DNA from: Microbotryum silenes-acaulis
Lineage: Eukaryota; Basidiomycota; Microbotryomycetes; Microbotryales; Microbotryaceae
NCBI GenBank assembly: GCA_003665825.1
Contig: QPFY01000002.1
Coordinates: 682,001 to 746,000 of the forward strand
DNA: 64,000 bases
Reading direction: 5' to 3'
Shown: positions 34,301 through 47,400 of the stretch, in pieces
Layout: each line of letters begins with the position of its first letter
Position numbering within the stretch: position 1 is the first letter of the stretch
Notes under the pieces: generated by a model
The model's database searches: none
What the model saw: only the letters and a program-made list of their open reading frames with translations
Told to the model about the DNA's origin: nothing
Program-made: the position numbers and the translations under genes

Positions 34301-36195
34301 ACACCCATCGCGACTCGACATGCAGCCGTCTCAACATCTCACATCCACTCGATCCTGAACACTCGGCGCCATTTGCAGTCATTGCAAGATGATGGACATC
34401 TTGTGTCGGCTTGAAAATTCTGGGGTCGAAGGGGAAGGGGGGCGGACAGATGGGCAGTGGGCGCTTTAGCCTCGATCGGATACTGGAGGCATCGCAAAGG
34501 TTCCGCTTCATTCTGCATTAGTTGCTTCTTCGCCGCGGCTGAGGGCACACTTCGATGAGCCGTTCGATTGCGCTTCCGCCTCGATTCGAGAGCACCGCGT
34601 GAACCCATCCGACCCAGCCTTTTGGGCGCGCGCACGAGCAATTTAGGGCGCCTTTTTGGACGTCGGCACCGACGACTTTTTGCCCATCACGATTGGCTCT
34701 GCTCGAATTACTCTGCTGCTGCTGCGATCTTCGAATCAGCCCGATGGTATCGGATCGACCGGATGGATTTTGCAGGAGGTTTCGAATTTCGGTGTCTCGG
34801 GAAATCACAGCATGGGAAAGAGAAAGGATTGCCGAGGTCTTGCATGGTCGAGACGTACTTGGGAGACTTGCCGCGGTCAGCTTTTCTCATTGTAAGCGGC
34901 GCGCTTTGGCTACGGCTGCATTGCTCAGTACGAACATCAGAAAATTCTGACATGTTCATACTGCTTTCTCCCGCAGCTATCTTGACTGGTGCTTCTTTGA
35001 CTGTACTATGTCGGCTTTCCCCGAATTACCCTCGGATTCAAGCGTATCGCGGACGTTGCTTCCTCTCTGCTGGAAAGGGCAAGATCATTGCGCCCTGCGT
35101 GGTTCTTCCTCGGCATCAACCACGTTCACGTGCACGCCATTCTACATTCATTTTGAACTCAACCTCGACATCAGATTCCGCGGCAATTTTCAGCCTAGGC
35201 ATCCGTTGTGCGAGCCCTCGTCGCTTGGGGAGCAGGACCTTTGAGATGGGTGAGGAGATGCTGTGCGAGCTCGGCACCGACCCCGAATCTAGCGCCTGGT
35301 TTGCGCAGTAGATCGTCGTGTCGCCGGTCTCGGTGCTGTCATCAAGCGAATCGGGACATGGTCTCTGGCCCCTCTGCTCGCGGAAATGAACAGCGTTCTG
35401 CAGGATATTCACTCCGGACTTCTTTATGGGTGCGGTCGGGACGGATGGGGACAGGCAGAATTGATGTACAAAGGTGGTAGGTACTTGAAACCGTGAGGTT
35501 GGAATGAACGAATACGCCAGCACAGCCGCAGAGTGCGCGAGCGGCGAGAAGGAGTTAATGATGTAATGGTCGCTCGCAGTAAGGTTCTGCCTACTGTGTA
35601 TGCGAGTGGTGAATTACTGAAGTGGGAACAAGTCATTGTGAAACGATGAAGTTTCTTCTACATGTGTTCCGAGCAGGCACTAATAATGATACTGCAGGTA
35701 GCACCATACGGGCAGAGCTGGCATCGGCATCGGGACGGAGAATCGCGCCGACCGGCATCACAACGCGGGCCCGGCGCGCCTTAGATCGACCGCGGAGGAA
35801 GTTTCGATTATTTGACGTGTCAAGTCTCCAGGAGGGAACGAGGCGTGGCAAACCAAGTGATGTTGATATTCAAATTTATGTTGCATCACTGAAGTATAAT
35901 CCAACAAATACAAGAATGGACCCCGGACGACTGCGTACATAAATGCGGAAGATCTACTGCTCCCCGAGGCACAGGCATCAGGGGTGGGGTCATGGATACT
36001 AAGAGGATGCATACACTGATGAAAACGACTGTAGGACGGCGACCAAGTCGTTACATAGTTCGGCATCGAAGCATCGGAGAAGGGAAGGTTGCAGAGTCGG
36101 ACGTTGCGAATGCAGCCGGAAGGACGGTAAAGAAAAGGAAATGCAGCTAGGATGGAGTCGAAAGCGTATCGAATGAGAGCATTGCATGCGAAATG
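31400..36195. other. 4.8-kb gene-poor region
   Basis: No complete gene was recognised. The longest open frame (34568-35311, +, 247 aa) has no domain and no clear gene context. A short minus-strand stretch near 32610-32700 reads plausibly (HKVLDQELGKVLEAVSSQHQ) up to a GTGAGC donor and may be a gene relic. The region also holds a C/T-rich degenerate repeat (33230-33440) and a poly-C run (33666-33680). It presumably includes the promoter of the membrane protein ending at 31399. Confidence 0.45.
33224..33440. repeat. C/T-rich low-complexity tract
   Basis: Degenerate repeats of CTTCATC / CCATCGCC / CTTCACC, strongly strand-asymmetric (almost no G on the plus strand apart from CG and TCG steps). 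The overlapping open frames here are products of composition, not genes. Confidence 0.7.
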
Positions 36196-37449
36196 TTAGG
36201 AAAACGAGGCGCCACGCGTGAGTCGCCCAGGTGCCATAGGCGGGAGGGCGTCGATAGCTACCTCGAAGCCTTGCGTTGGGATGATCGGCGTCAGGGCGGC
36301 GAGGCCCAGCGTCGACCGTCGCGGACGGGTCATCGAAGGTGAGTTCGGGATCGTGACCATCAAAGGTGCGTCGGGTAGTTGCGAGGAAAAGGAGGACGCC
36401 GACAAAGATGCAATCGCAGCGTCGGAGAGGTGTGATGAAATCTCCGGGGACCGAGGCGCGCGATATTGAGGCACGTAGGTTGCGGAGTGCGAGCGGTTCA
36501 ATCGCCCTGGAGAGTAGTTGACGCCGACGTGGTTGAAGGGGAAAGGAGGGAGCGCGGCAGGTTCTGCTTTCTCACGGGGAGGCAGGGCCGCGCCCCACCC
36601 TTCCTCGAAAGGTGTGACCAGCGGCGAGGGGCAGCTTGGCTGCGTGACAGGGGTGACGGGTCGTGCGGGCATGAGGCCAAAGCCAGACGGCGCGCGCGAC
36701 ATCATCGAAGAACTACCGAACGCCGCCATTGAGCGCGTCCTTGCCATTTTAGTAGCCGATTCGTGCATGAGCTCGCTCGCGTCTGCTTGTCGTCGGCGGC
36801 GCTGATCGAGTTCGCGTTGGGTCTCGACGGGCGACGAAACGGAGCGCGCCATCATGGATCCCCCCGCGGTCGAGGCTCGACGCAGGACCGCCGAAACGGG
36901 GGGTGAGGCGGGACGAGATACGGGTGCAGCAAAGGTAGCGAAGGGGAAGGATGCGGGAAAGACGATCGGGAGCGACGACGATACCTCGCTTGCCTCTGAT
37001 GCCGGCTTGAACGACGCCGTCGGGGACTCGCACGTCGGCGTGGAAGAGTTGGAAGACGAGGGGGAGGTGTCCAAGGTGAAGTACGACTCGGCATCGGAGT
37101 TACGAGTGGATCGCCCAAACGCGGCGGCAAAGAAGTCGGTCGAAGGGTTGCAGGAGTCAAGCGAGTCGAGTGAGGTCAGCGACAAGGAAGGCGAGGGTGG
37201 CGAGAAGTCCAGGGAAAGATTTTCTACGCGCGCGAGCGTTTCGGCGTCGGGGGTCTCGGACGACGATGACGTGGCCATGGAGTAGGAAGAGTAAAATGGT
37301 GAAGAGGTAGAAGGGCTAAGGTAGGGGGAGGTTGGGGCCGATCCTTCAAAGTGCGAAGGGTGAACGAAGATGGGCTTGAGGACGACGCCTCCTGCGACGC
37401 GTGGGATGGGGATGGAGGCAGCACGAGCCACTGGAGCGAGTGCCGACAT
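36196..37449 (-). CDS. Ser/Pro-rich, probably disordered protein of unknown function
   Basis: A single open exon encodes 417 aa from the ATG at 37449 (MSALAPVARAASIPIPRVAG) to GRLTRGASFS-stop. I do not recognise a domain. Composition is Ser, Ala and Pro rich, with many SP/TP and RXXS-like sites (RSVSSPVE, ARTRSMAAFGSS, RPRRSTLGLAAL) that suggest a kinase-regulated, disordered protein. One short charged segment (ETQRELDQRRRRQADASELM) may be helical. The frame stays open upstream to an ATG at 38238, but that part reads as leader sequence, and the ATG at 37449 begins the protein-like composition. Confidence 0.6.
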   Translation of the reverse strand: MSALAPVARAASIPIPRVAGGVVLKPIFVHPSHFEGSAPTSPYLSPSTSSPFYSSYSMATSSSSETPDAETLARVENLSLDFSPPSPSLSLTSLDSLDSCNPSTDFFAAAFGRSTRNSDAESYFTLDTSPSSSNSSTPTCESPTASFKPASEASEVSSSLPIVFPASFPFATFAAPVSRPASPPVSAVLRRASTAGGSMMARSVSSPVETQRELDQRRRRQADASELMHESATKMARTRSMAAFGSSSMMSRAPSGFGLMPARPVTPVTQPSCPSPLVTPFEEGWGAALPPREKAEPAALPPFPFNHVGVNYSPGRLNRSHSATYVPQYRAPRSPEISSHLSDAAIASLSASSFSSQLPDAPLMVTIPNSPSMTRPRRSTLGLAALTPIIPTQGFEVAIDALPPMAPGRLTRGASFS

Positions 37450-40400
37450 ATTTGCTTGAAGGGCGGAAGTCAAAGGTTTCCTTTTGTTCTTTCTGGTGAC
37501 GACGAAAATATGACAAGACTGTAGCGTCAGCATTCGGTTCACATAGTCACAACTAGAGCCCATGAGGAGCCGGGAGCCACCTGCACGGCCGCGGGCGACG
37601 ACGGTCGCACGGTCGCGTGCATTCAAACCGGGAAAGGCACTGACGATCCAGGGCGAAATGTAGCGACTCACAGACTGGACGAGCGCCGAGAGCCACGTAA
37701 TAATTCGAGCAACGAGTGAATGTGTCCAATTTGGGAGATGGTGTCTGTAGCTTGGGCAGTCGATGTGGGAGGAAGCTCGACGGGGTTGAGATCGGATGAG
37801 AGAAGCTTTGAGCTCGCTGAGCGACGCCGCGGTGAGATGCAAGCTAAAGGGGAGGGAAGAGAGGATGGACGACGGAAGAAACAATTGCAGCAGACTGCGA
37901 TGCAAGAGATGGAAGAGCTGGCAGGACGAGGGCGACTGCGACAAACTGCGACAGCGGCGACGAACGAATGGAGGAACGGAGGGCCATCGTCGGCAATGGT
38001 TATTCAACGTGATCCTCAAGCTGATCGTCGGGGCCCTCTGCCGCCCTAGAGGTCGCCCTTCGCGACTAGAGACGAAACTCTGGACCGTGTCGGCGGTGCG
38101 GCCGAAGGCGCGCACGGGAGTATCGGGCACTTTTGGACCCGGACGGCTTCCGGGTTTTCGGACCAGCTCGGCCCTTCGTTCGAGCAGCTGAGCACCTCGA
38201 GGCCAGCGCGAACACGCACGCGTTGTGTGCTCGCTCACGAGAGCCGAAATTTAGCCCGTCTGGGTGTGACCGTCGGTTCAGTGCCTCGATCCACCCACGG
38301 ACGTCTCCGCCCTGTGGCACCGGTCCCTGCTGGTTACGGCGTACTTGGAGACGACGCTACACACCTGTGGTAGAGCCGGATCCTAGGTATCTACCGCCTC
38401 AGGCACAGCATTACTCCGCCCTTCCTTCCAGCCGTCGTGCAGATTTCGGTCAGCCTTCAGAAAATTGTTCATATACCTACGCCCCGTGCTATGGCCGACC
38501 GCGCCTCCAGACACTCTGCGCTGAGCATTAGCTTTCGCCCCTGGCCGAAGGTCGACTTTGCACCGAACGCACGACCATCCTGTGATCTGTGTAGATCCTT
38601 TCCTCCCCCGTCTCCATATTCTCCTTGTCTTGCGTAGAACATTCGCTTGGAAAAGCTCAGATCTTTAATTGTCCAGGGCAATACCGATACAACTTTAAAA
38701 GCTCGTCCCGCCACAGCCTACTTGGCGAAAATTGGCAAACAATTGGCTGGAAAGCGTGAAGAATTGTCAAGTCAGTGAAACATGTCTTGCTCCAACAGAT
38801 AACATGGGCTGCCGCTGCAAGCCTGGTCTGGTGGTAGCGCTGGGTGACCGACCGCTGCGGAGCCCGACCGACGCCCGCGATCATCGGCGTGATGATCTCG
38901 TCGAACTCGCAGCAGATTCGTTGGACATGGGTAACGGGACGGCCCCACACACCAACCTAATTATCCGTTCCGTGCCCATATAGGTGGCTACATCATATTT
39001 AGGTACCAACAGGCAGGTCTCCAAAGTTGCTAAAATCCTACACAATCACAATTCAGCGAAGAAACTCAATTGTCAAGAAAGAAGGGTATGGGGGCAGGGG
39101 GACAACTCTAGTGGTCCGACCACGTGTGCGGTCCATAGAAGTTGTCGTGTGCGGATCTTTCTTCGCGAGATTGAACGGACTACGCAAAACGAGAGGCTTC
39201 TTTCGCCACTACACGTTGCCCGCAAAGACTGCAAAGACAAAGTATGCTCGGCGGCTGCTCTGTGATTCCCTCTGTTTTTGCGCAATTGTTCGGCACGGCT
39301 ATGGGGAGGCTTCCGCTTAATTGTTCGTGGCCTGGGCGTGGCCATCCAAAGAACCAAGGAAATGTAGCTCACCTTCGCATAGGATCAACCAAAAACCTTG
39401 CCTCTCGCACCTTTTAAAAAGCTCTACTAAGGCACCGTAAGTCGCTCGAACAATGAGTGAGCACTGACCACAGAGCACTTCGAAGAGCTCAGCTCACGAC
39501 TGTGCGAGTGCTGAGGTGGTGCCCACCTCCCGGGTCCTCCGATAAGACCGAAGAAGGTGACTGATAATGCCTTCCCCGCAGCTCGCCGCGTCGGTTTCCC
39601 CGTGGGGTTAGAACCTCGAAGATTTGAAGGTCTGGCAAAACGAGGGTTCGACTCGGACGGGCCGAAGCGGACCCGGTCTCCGGACACTTTGCCTTTCCAG
39701 CGCCCCAACCACCAAAGCCTGTATAAAGGATGATGATCCAGATTCAATGAAGCAAATCTCGCCGTATGGCCGTACCGCCGCCCGCGCTTGATGATCAGCC
39801 TCGACCGGCTCGACCTTTTACGCTTTGCCTTTACCGACCCGCGGCCCGTTGGCTTTTTTTCAGCCTAGCCCTTCCAAGTGAAGGGGCTCCTGTAATGAAA
39901 CGCAAAACGTCGTTCCAAGAAGCATTAGGCATGAGCCTGTAATTTATGACGGGAAGATGGGAGAACACCTACCTACCGTGTACCGACAACTTGTCATCGA
40001 ATTTTCAACGGTCGATTCCGAGGCCGGGGTGTACTAGGTAATAAATCGCAAAACCGCATGCTTCTACCGCAGACTCGCATCACCTTGTGAAATCCCCAAG
40101 ATATGGTGCCCCTGTTCCGAAACATTATTCCCAAGTGCCGATTTCTGCGGCTTTCTTCACGCTTTCGACGATGTGCTCAGATGTGCTCGCGTTCATTCGG
40201 GATGTCGCAAGCGGTAAGGTACGGGAGCCAAGCGGAAAGCCGAGAGGCCACCGTGATTTCTAGTTTTGGTGTGTTAATAAGTGGTGGTGATGACAGATTC
40301 TGCCAAGGGACATGCTAGGTAAATATTTTCACCATAGAACTACATCGCAGAGAAAGTTCTCCCCGCCCTCTTCCGTTTATCAAGGGTGCGTCGCGAGAGG

Positions 40401-40551
40401 TACATCACATGTGAGAGAGAGAGAGCTAGGGACGACGGGCGAAGAGGGAATGGGCTCCTCCATGCAAATTATTCAATTTTCCGTGTGAGGACCAGTAGTG
40501 TCGGCGAGAGAGCTCGAGGAGGAACTATGGAGTAGGGTAGGTAGGTCCAAG
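37450..40551. other. Intergenic region, no gene recognised
   Basis: The left part is the leader and promoter of the Ser-rich gene. From 38.3 to 40.5 kb only short frames without motifs occur. A GA microsatellite lies at about 40415-40428. No RNA gene was identified. Confidence 0.45.
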
Positions 40552-43330
40552 TCAAGCGGTAGGAGCACTTCGGTTCAGGCCGAGCTGCGAGAAACGAGAG
40601 AAACTCGCGGTGCGTCAGCAAGTCGGTTATGTGACACCGGCGATGGAATGGGGCTAAGCCCGCGCATACCTTTTCTGCGTAGGATGGATACGCGTCGATG
40701 AAAGCGATTTGGGCTCGAGTAGCCTAAGAGTGGAACAAGAAGATTGGTGTATTTGTGAGTCGGTCGTGAACCCTAAAAGTTCAGAATGCTGCACTTACGC
40801 ATTCATAGGTGAGGGCGTTGATCAACTCGGGTTCGGTGCGGCTCACTTGCGCGCTCAGCTCGAACATCTTGACAGCGTCGTGAACCTTGTTCTGCTGCAG
40901 CAAGAGCTGCGCCAAAGTAGCCACGGCGACATCGCATTGCTCATCTACGGCAATGGGATATAAATTCTGGGTCAGACGGTCGTGGCGAGCAAGGTGAAAG
41001 GCAAGAGGGGACTTGCCGATCTCGAGTGCCTCGCGGCAGATCTTCTCCGCTTGTGCAAAGTCTTGCTTCCACTGGAAGACAGCTAAGGCCTTATTGACAA
41101 GAGGTCTATTGAGTTCGAAATAAAGAGCGTGTTCGTTGGTCAACGGATAAAGCTGGACAGTCCATGAGAGAGGCTGGTCACGTACAGAGCATTTCGAGGG
41201 ATGCTGTGGGGGGAAGGACAATTATGTGTCAGACCCACTCCTCGATCTATTCGCCAACATATGGCTAAGCAAACTCACGAGTTCTTATCCAGTTGGATGG
41301 ACTTTTCAAAGTTTTGCACCGCCTCCTCGTACTTTTGCTGGTCGAGCAGCAGCTCGCCATAGTAGTTGAACACCTCGGGGCTCTTGGGGTAGTCCTTGAG
41401 GAACTTGCGGAACTGGTGCATCGCCTTTTCGACGGCCTCGTTCTTGTAGTTTGCGACCGCGAGTTGAATGTGGGAGAAAATGAAGCTTGGGTCGATCTCG
41501 CTCGAACGACGGTATTCGGTGATGGCCTTGTCGAATTCACCGGTGATGAAGTAAACTTGGCCGCGGTGGTAGTGACTGTGAGAACGCGTACATCAGTACC
41601 TGCAGCCGATAAGGCTGGACCCTGAAATTGATCAGTACTCACACATCAGCGTTTTCCGGGTCGATGGCTGACGCTCTGTCAAAGTCCCGGAACGCCTCCT
41701 CCGGCTGCCCAAGTTCCATGTGCACGCTCGCCTTCTTGACCCAACTCTGCGTGCCCGTCGGCGAGAGCGACGTCGCTTCATCGAGGTCGACCAAAGCAGC
41801 AGGAGCATCGGACATGATGAAACGGAACGTGGCACGCATGTTGAGCGCCGCGGCCTTGCCCTCGTTAGTTGAGATGCCTTGCTCGATCGCTTCGTTGAAA
41901 TAGCTCAGGGCGTGGACGAAGTCCTTGGCGTGCAAGGCCTCAAAGGCAAGCTTGAGGGTCTGATCACCCTGAGACGGGTCCTCGGGGTCCTCGGGGTCGG
42001 GTTCTGTACACCAGGAGAAGATCAGCGCATGAACCGCAGGGGCCGATAAGTTAGCTGAGGACTCACGAGATCGGAATGCCTCGAGGTACGCCTTGATGAA
42101 GGTAGGTGACGGCAATCGGGGCACTCGGTCCTTCAGCGCGATCGTCGCCTTTTCACCCGCCAACTTCTTCATCACGCGTTCGACCGAGACTTGGGTCGAT
42201 TCGGTCGAAAAGTTGTCGATGATGGCCGCGGCGGTGAAGTCTGCGCGCAGGGGAAAGGAGACCAGACGTGTCCTAGTCAGCGCCATGTATTCCTCTCCGA
42301 AGGTATTTTCTCCCGCCAATGCAATACGTACCACACAGCGCTTGGTACAGGTGATCGATGCCCCCGATGGATTCGTGAGCTGTCGCTCGTCGGTTGAGGG
42401 CTTTGATGTAGCTCGGATCCAGTCGCAACGCCGAGGTGCAGTCCTCGATGACGTTCTCCTGCTCGTTCAAGTTGGTGTAGCCTGTTCTCAATTGTAGCAT
42501 GTATCTCAGGTCAGCTTGTGGATCCAACGCAGCCGTAGAGTGGGGTACGCACAGGCGGCTCGGTTCGAGTAGAAAACGGCTTGCTCCTCACAGGCGATCG
42601 CCCTCGAGTAGCATGCGATCGCTTCCCTGTACTTTTTGCCCGAGTAGAGCTTGTTGCCCTTCGCTTTGAGCGTCAGGGCGAGTTTGGTCCGTTGCTGCAA
42701 GTAGAGATGGACGAGTGTCAGTGTCGGCGCTGGCGCTTGTGCTTTGCTTTGCGCTTTGCTTTGCGCTGTGTCGAAGCATCTTGTGTCTGCACCCCTCACC
42801 TCTGGATCCATGATCTCGATATCTGCTTCAGAGGGGTCTGGTAGAGTGTAATATCGGGAAGATGAGCTCGGTAAGGGTGGGGGTCACCCCCGGCGGCGCA
42901 GCGCCATGCCGTGTTTCGCTGACTGACCTTGCTCTCCACCTTCACCCTGTGGAGAAGGGATGCCGAGCTGGGAAGAAGGGGTGTTGGAGGTGCTCTCATC
43001 GGCTGTGGTGGGTGTGGCGGTGCGAGTCTTTGGCTTTTTGCTCTTCTTCTTCCTCTTCTTGGCCGCCTCGTCGCCGCTTCCACTGCCCGATCCCTCACCG
43101 CCGTTCTTGTTCGACGACGACGACGATGCTGAGCCTCGTCCACCCGATCCTGCTCGACCTCGACCTGAACTCGGTGCCGAGGAGCTGTAGTAGTATGCAC
43201 CAGTGGCCCCGATCGCGACGGCGAGGGTGACGAGCACCGCTCGACGATGGGTGTTGAAGAAGTTCGTCAACGATGCCGCGGGCGATCCACCTCCTCCACT
43301 GGTCGTTGTCGTCGTCGTCGAAGTGGCCAT
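40552..43330 (-). CDS. TOM70: Mitochondrial import receptor Tom70 (TPR protein)
   Basis: Twelve exons: 43330-42928, 42837-42800, 42694-42553, 42481-42332, 42240-42067, 42003-41643, 41575-41279, 41203-41186, 41105-41017, 40944-40799, 40723-40670 and 40584-40552 (634 aa; yeast Tom70 is 617). An N-terminal transmembrane anchor lies near 30-48 ([20 protein letters not shown]), then a low-complexity charged linker. TPR arrays follow: [102 protein letters not shown] and [19 protein letters not shown]. Tom70 receives carrier preproteins and Hsp70/Hsp90 clients at the outer membrane. One exon is only 18 nt. The intron 41016-40945 starts with GC (GCAAGT) instead of GT. The gene is divergent from KIN1. 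Confidence 0.92.
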
Positions 43331-44436
43331 TACTGTGATTGCTGTGCTGCGAAGGGGTGTTGCAGAATGCGATCGAGAGAGAGGGAGCAAGAGGCCGAGT
43401 GAGAGTGAGAGTGTGTGAGCGGTGGAGCTGGGACAGGCTACTGACAGGCTCGCACTTCTCTGAGGGCACTGGGCCGCTTCAACTGGCAGTCAACTGGCTC
43501 GCACTGGCTCGCGCGCTGTCGCACCTCGCAAGCAAGCCCAGAAAAGGCCCGCGCCAGTCGATGACGCTGACTCGGGCGGCGCAGCTCGGCGCGCGGTGCT
43601 GGCTGGCTGGGCCGGCTGACCTCGGGCGCGCGTGGCCGCTGGCTGGCTGAGCCGCCATGAACGAATTAGAACGAGCGCTCGAATGAGTAAGACTGAGCTA
43701 GAATGAGTAGTTACTAGTGAGCGCAGGTGAGCGCTGGTTAGTGAGCACCGCTTCTGAGGTGGACTTGACTGGTTCGACCTTGCACTCGCCAACCACCACT
43801 GGTCCACCAGACACCAGTATCGTACTCGACGTACTTGCCCCTGGAAAGCACGGTCCCCTCGGCACAGATAGTCGACCCTGAGCTAGCCAGTCGTGGCCGT
43901 CAAGCAATCCCAAGGCGCTGCACCAACAACACCGCTCCGTCTACGTCGGTTGGTCGTTGTCGACATCCTCATCGTCACTGCACCGCGCGCGGGACTCCGC
44001 CTTCCCGGTCGATACACGGCTTGTTCGCGCACACTCAGGGAAACGGCAACACGTCTGGTCGTACTTTGATCGTCGTTGAACGCTCTCCCACCGCCCCTAC
44101 CCGCGCCTAGTCCCCTGCAGCGGAGCAGGTACCCTCGAGGACAAGTCGCCAACGCGTGACGATCTCACCGACCAGTGGGAACACACACCCAGCGCAGATC
44201 CACTCGATCTAGGTGGGTGCATCGACCAAGCGGGAGCACCAACAACGCTTGCAGCGGGTCCACTGACCACAAGCTTATTTCGGCGCACCCAGAAGGACAG
44301 CGAGGACCGGCTGCCTGCTCGGTTCGGTGACGGGCAAGCAGACAGCGAAAGGGGCGCGTGCCGTGCCACAACACACCGTCTCGGCCACGTGCAGGGCCAG
44401 TACCCGTGCAGTGCAGTCTAGCAACCCACCCCGACC
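43331..44436. promoter_or_regulatory. Divergent promoter region TOM70 / KIN1
   Basis: This 1.1-kb interval separates the two start codons. It contains short repeats of GAGCGC / GAATGAGTA type around 43670-43745 and C/A-rich leader-like sequence before 44437. No specific factor site is claimed. Confidence 0.45.
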
Positions 44437-47400
44437 ATGGCCACACCGCACCTCATCTCGAACTCGGAATCGACGCCAACTTCGGGGCTCAAAGCGCCTT
44501 TGTCATCGGCCGCCCCCCCTCTGCCCCCGCTACTGGCCGAGACAGACCCCTCTCCTATCCTCGCTCAGCCACCCGTCACCGTCCCAACATCAGCAGCAGC
44601 AGCGCCGGCCGAACCTTCCCTCTCTCCCCCTTTTATGAGTCCCTTGCCCGCCTCGACCCCCATCGACGACGTGACAAATACCACGATCATACCCGCCACG
44701 ACCGACGCCCCACCTCGTCCAGACGCCGCGGTCGACATCCCGTCAGTAGCGGACGAGAGGATGCGCGCAACCTCGCACGTCGACCAACTGCACCCTTCGC
44801 CGCCTCAGCCCGAGTCGGCCATCGCCGCAGCCGGCCCACCCCCTCCCAATATCCCGGTCCTGCACGAGCGTTCAGTTCACGACGATCATGCTATCGCGAC
44901 CTCTCTCGAACCCGTTTCGAGTCCGATACAGCGACCTCCGTCAGTGCTCACGCCCGACTCGACCAGATCGTCCTACCTCGCCCCCGAACCATCGCCGAGC
45001 AAGCCGAGACACCCCGCATCGTTGGTTGGCTTCGATGACCCTGATCCTCATCGATCCATCCCTTCGACACCCGTTTGCGATCGAAAGTCGCTCATCGATG
45101 ACGTTCAGCTTCACACGACTGAGACCTCGTTCACCCCTGAGACCGACGCGAACGCTCTCCATACGCGATCATCGACCCCCTCTTCACCAGCCGATGACGG
45201 GTCGAGACGAGTCGACAGTGAAAGTCTGAGCGAATTTGGCGCCTCTTTGGGACATGATCGAGTGGAAGAAGGTAGACTGACGGATGTGGGCGTGCGGCGC
45301 ATTAGCGCCGATGGGGAGACGGATCTTGCTTCCAGTGTCGAAGCGGCTACCGCCATCAACGGTCTTGCATGGGCAAGTGGCGATACTAACGCGTCGAACG
45401 AGCGACGCATGTCGAGAGGGAATCCGATATCCTCCCCAGCTACTGGCCTACCACCAGCAGGGGCAAGTGTCGCAAGGAGCAACAGCGTGGCTGGACCGAC
45501 TCCGGCGATGACAAGTCCTCGGTCACGCGGTCAATCCGATGCTCCAGGGACCGTGACCCACAGTCCTGGGCGGACGAATGGGGTCGCGTCGACCCCGACG
45601 AAAGATGCCACGGCCGAACAGAGGGAGGCCAAGCGCCAGGAGAGACGTGAGCGGGAGAGGGACAGGGAACGTGAGGCCCATCGGGAACGAGAACGAGAGT
45701 CCGCCGCACCTTCGTCGTCGTCGAGGAGTCGTCGGGTGTTGGGGGAGTACACGATGAGCAAAACGCTCGGCGCGGGTAGTATGGGCAAGGTCAAGTTGGG
45801 CGTTAGCAGCGTCACGGGCGAAAAGGTGAGAATGCTCGAGCGAGTAGCCTCGAAACTGGTTACGGTCTCACTGACTCTGTTCCTTATCTGCGCTCGTCAA
45901 AAAGGTGGCCATCAAGATCATCCCTAGGTTCACCTCGACTGCCGCTGCTCAACGTCCACCCCCACCCGATACGGTGTCGGGCACACCGGCCGAGCCTTAC
46001 AAACCACCGACCGCGTCCTTCTTGGCCAAGGCGGCGGCCAAAGATCAGAGCAAGGAGGTTCGGACGATCCGTGAAGGGAGTCTGTGCTTGTTGCTGCATC
46101 ATCCGTACGTGTGCGGCATGAAGAACATGATGGTCTACCCCGTGAGTCCTACTAATCTCAGAGTGGACCCCGCCCTATGTGTCAGACCCTCTGACCGTGA
46201 CCGTTGCTTCCCGCGTAATAGAATCACTACTACTTTGTGACCGAGTACGTCAATGGCGGACAGATGCTTGACTACATTATATCGCATGGACGTTTGCGTG
46301 AACGGAGCGCCCGCAAGTTTGCTCGGCAGATTGGTAGCGCGCTCGAGTACTGTCACGCAAACTCGATCGTGCATCGAGGTGCGTCTGATCAGTCAATCCG
46401 ACACGTGTTGGATTGAGCTAATCCGCATGTCATCATCTCTCTGCAGATCTCAAAATTGAAAACATCCTCATCAGCAAAACGGGCAATATCAAAATCATCG
46501 ACTTTGGCCTGTCGAACCTGTACTCGCCGACGTCGCAGTTGTCGACATTCTGTGGATCGCTCTACTTTGCTGCACCCGAGCTGCTTAACGCGAAGCCCTA
46601 CACGGGACCCGAGGTCGACGTGTGGAGCTTTGGTATCGTTCTCTACGTGCTCGTGTGCGGCAAGGTACCATTTGACGATCAGAGCATGCCGGCGCTCCAC
46701 GCCAAGATCAAGCGAGGACAAGTCGAGTACCCCAACTGGCTCAGTGCAGGTGAGCATAATCCGCTCGCCGAACACAGCTCTTGGAAGCTCGAGCTAATAC
46801 AGCGCTATTACGTGTTCCCAGAATGCAAGCACCTCCTGTCGCGGATGCTGGTGACGAGCCCGGCTGCCCGGGCTACGATGAGCGAGGTGCTGAGTCACCC
46901 TTGGACAGTTAAAGGCTTTTCGGGTCCACCTTCGTCACATATCCCTCATCGCATCCCTTTGCGAGCGGAAGAGATCGACCGCGAAATCATCAAAGGCATG
47001 GGCGGCTTCGAGCTCGGGTCCGAACAGAAGATTTACGAGTCGCTGTGTCAAGTCCTAAACCATGACAGCTACAGGACAGCACTGCGAGCCTGGGACATCA
47101 AACGTGGTCGGTCGACGGGACCGAATGGTGATTCGCCCGAGACCGAGCGGCCCGCAACCCGCGTCGACGGGAAAGACATGAAGGGCGTCGGACGCTCGAC
47201 CGCAAATAAGCGGTTTTCCGGACTTGGATTCGTCGGCAAGAAGCTCACGAGCGGGATCAACGCGGCTTTCAACAGCGGTAGCTCTTCGCTCGGGTCCAAG
47301 AGTCAAGACGAAGCGAGTCACGGTAATAGCGAAGAGGCCACCTCCCACTCTGGCGGGCCGATGATGACGAACAGTCAAGGCATCAAGCTCGACATTGACC

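Noticed and set aside
34568..35311. 247-aa plus-strand open frame in the gene-poor block
   Set aside because: No recognisable motif, no supporting splice structure and biased composition; kept only as a note in the region entry.
36854..37285. 143-aa acidic plus-strand frame
   Set aside because: It is the antisense shadow of the Ser-rich coding sequence.
37450..38238. Upstream extension of the Ser-rich protein frame (680 aa in total)
   Set aside because: The extra N-terminal part has a leader-like mix of residues with no protein-like pattern; translation from 37449 is more likely.
39640..39680. Possible tRNA T-arm (GGGTTCGACTC)
   Set aside because: The bases around it do not form a T-stem or acceptor stem, so no tRNA can be folded.
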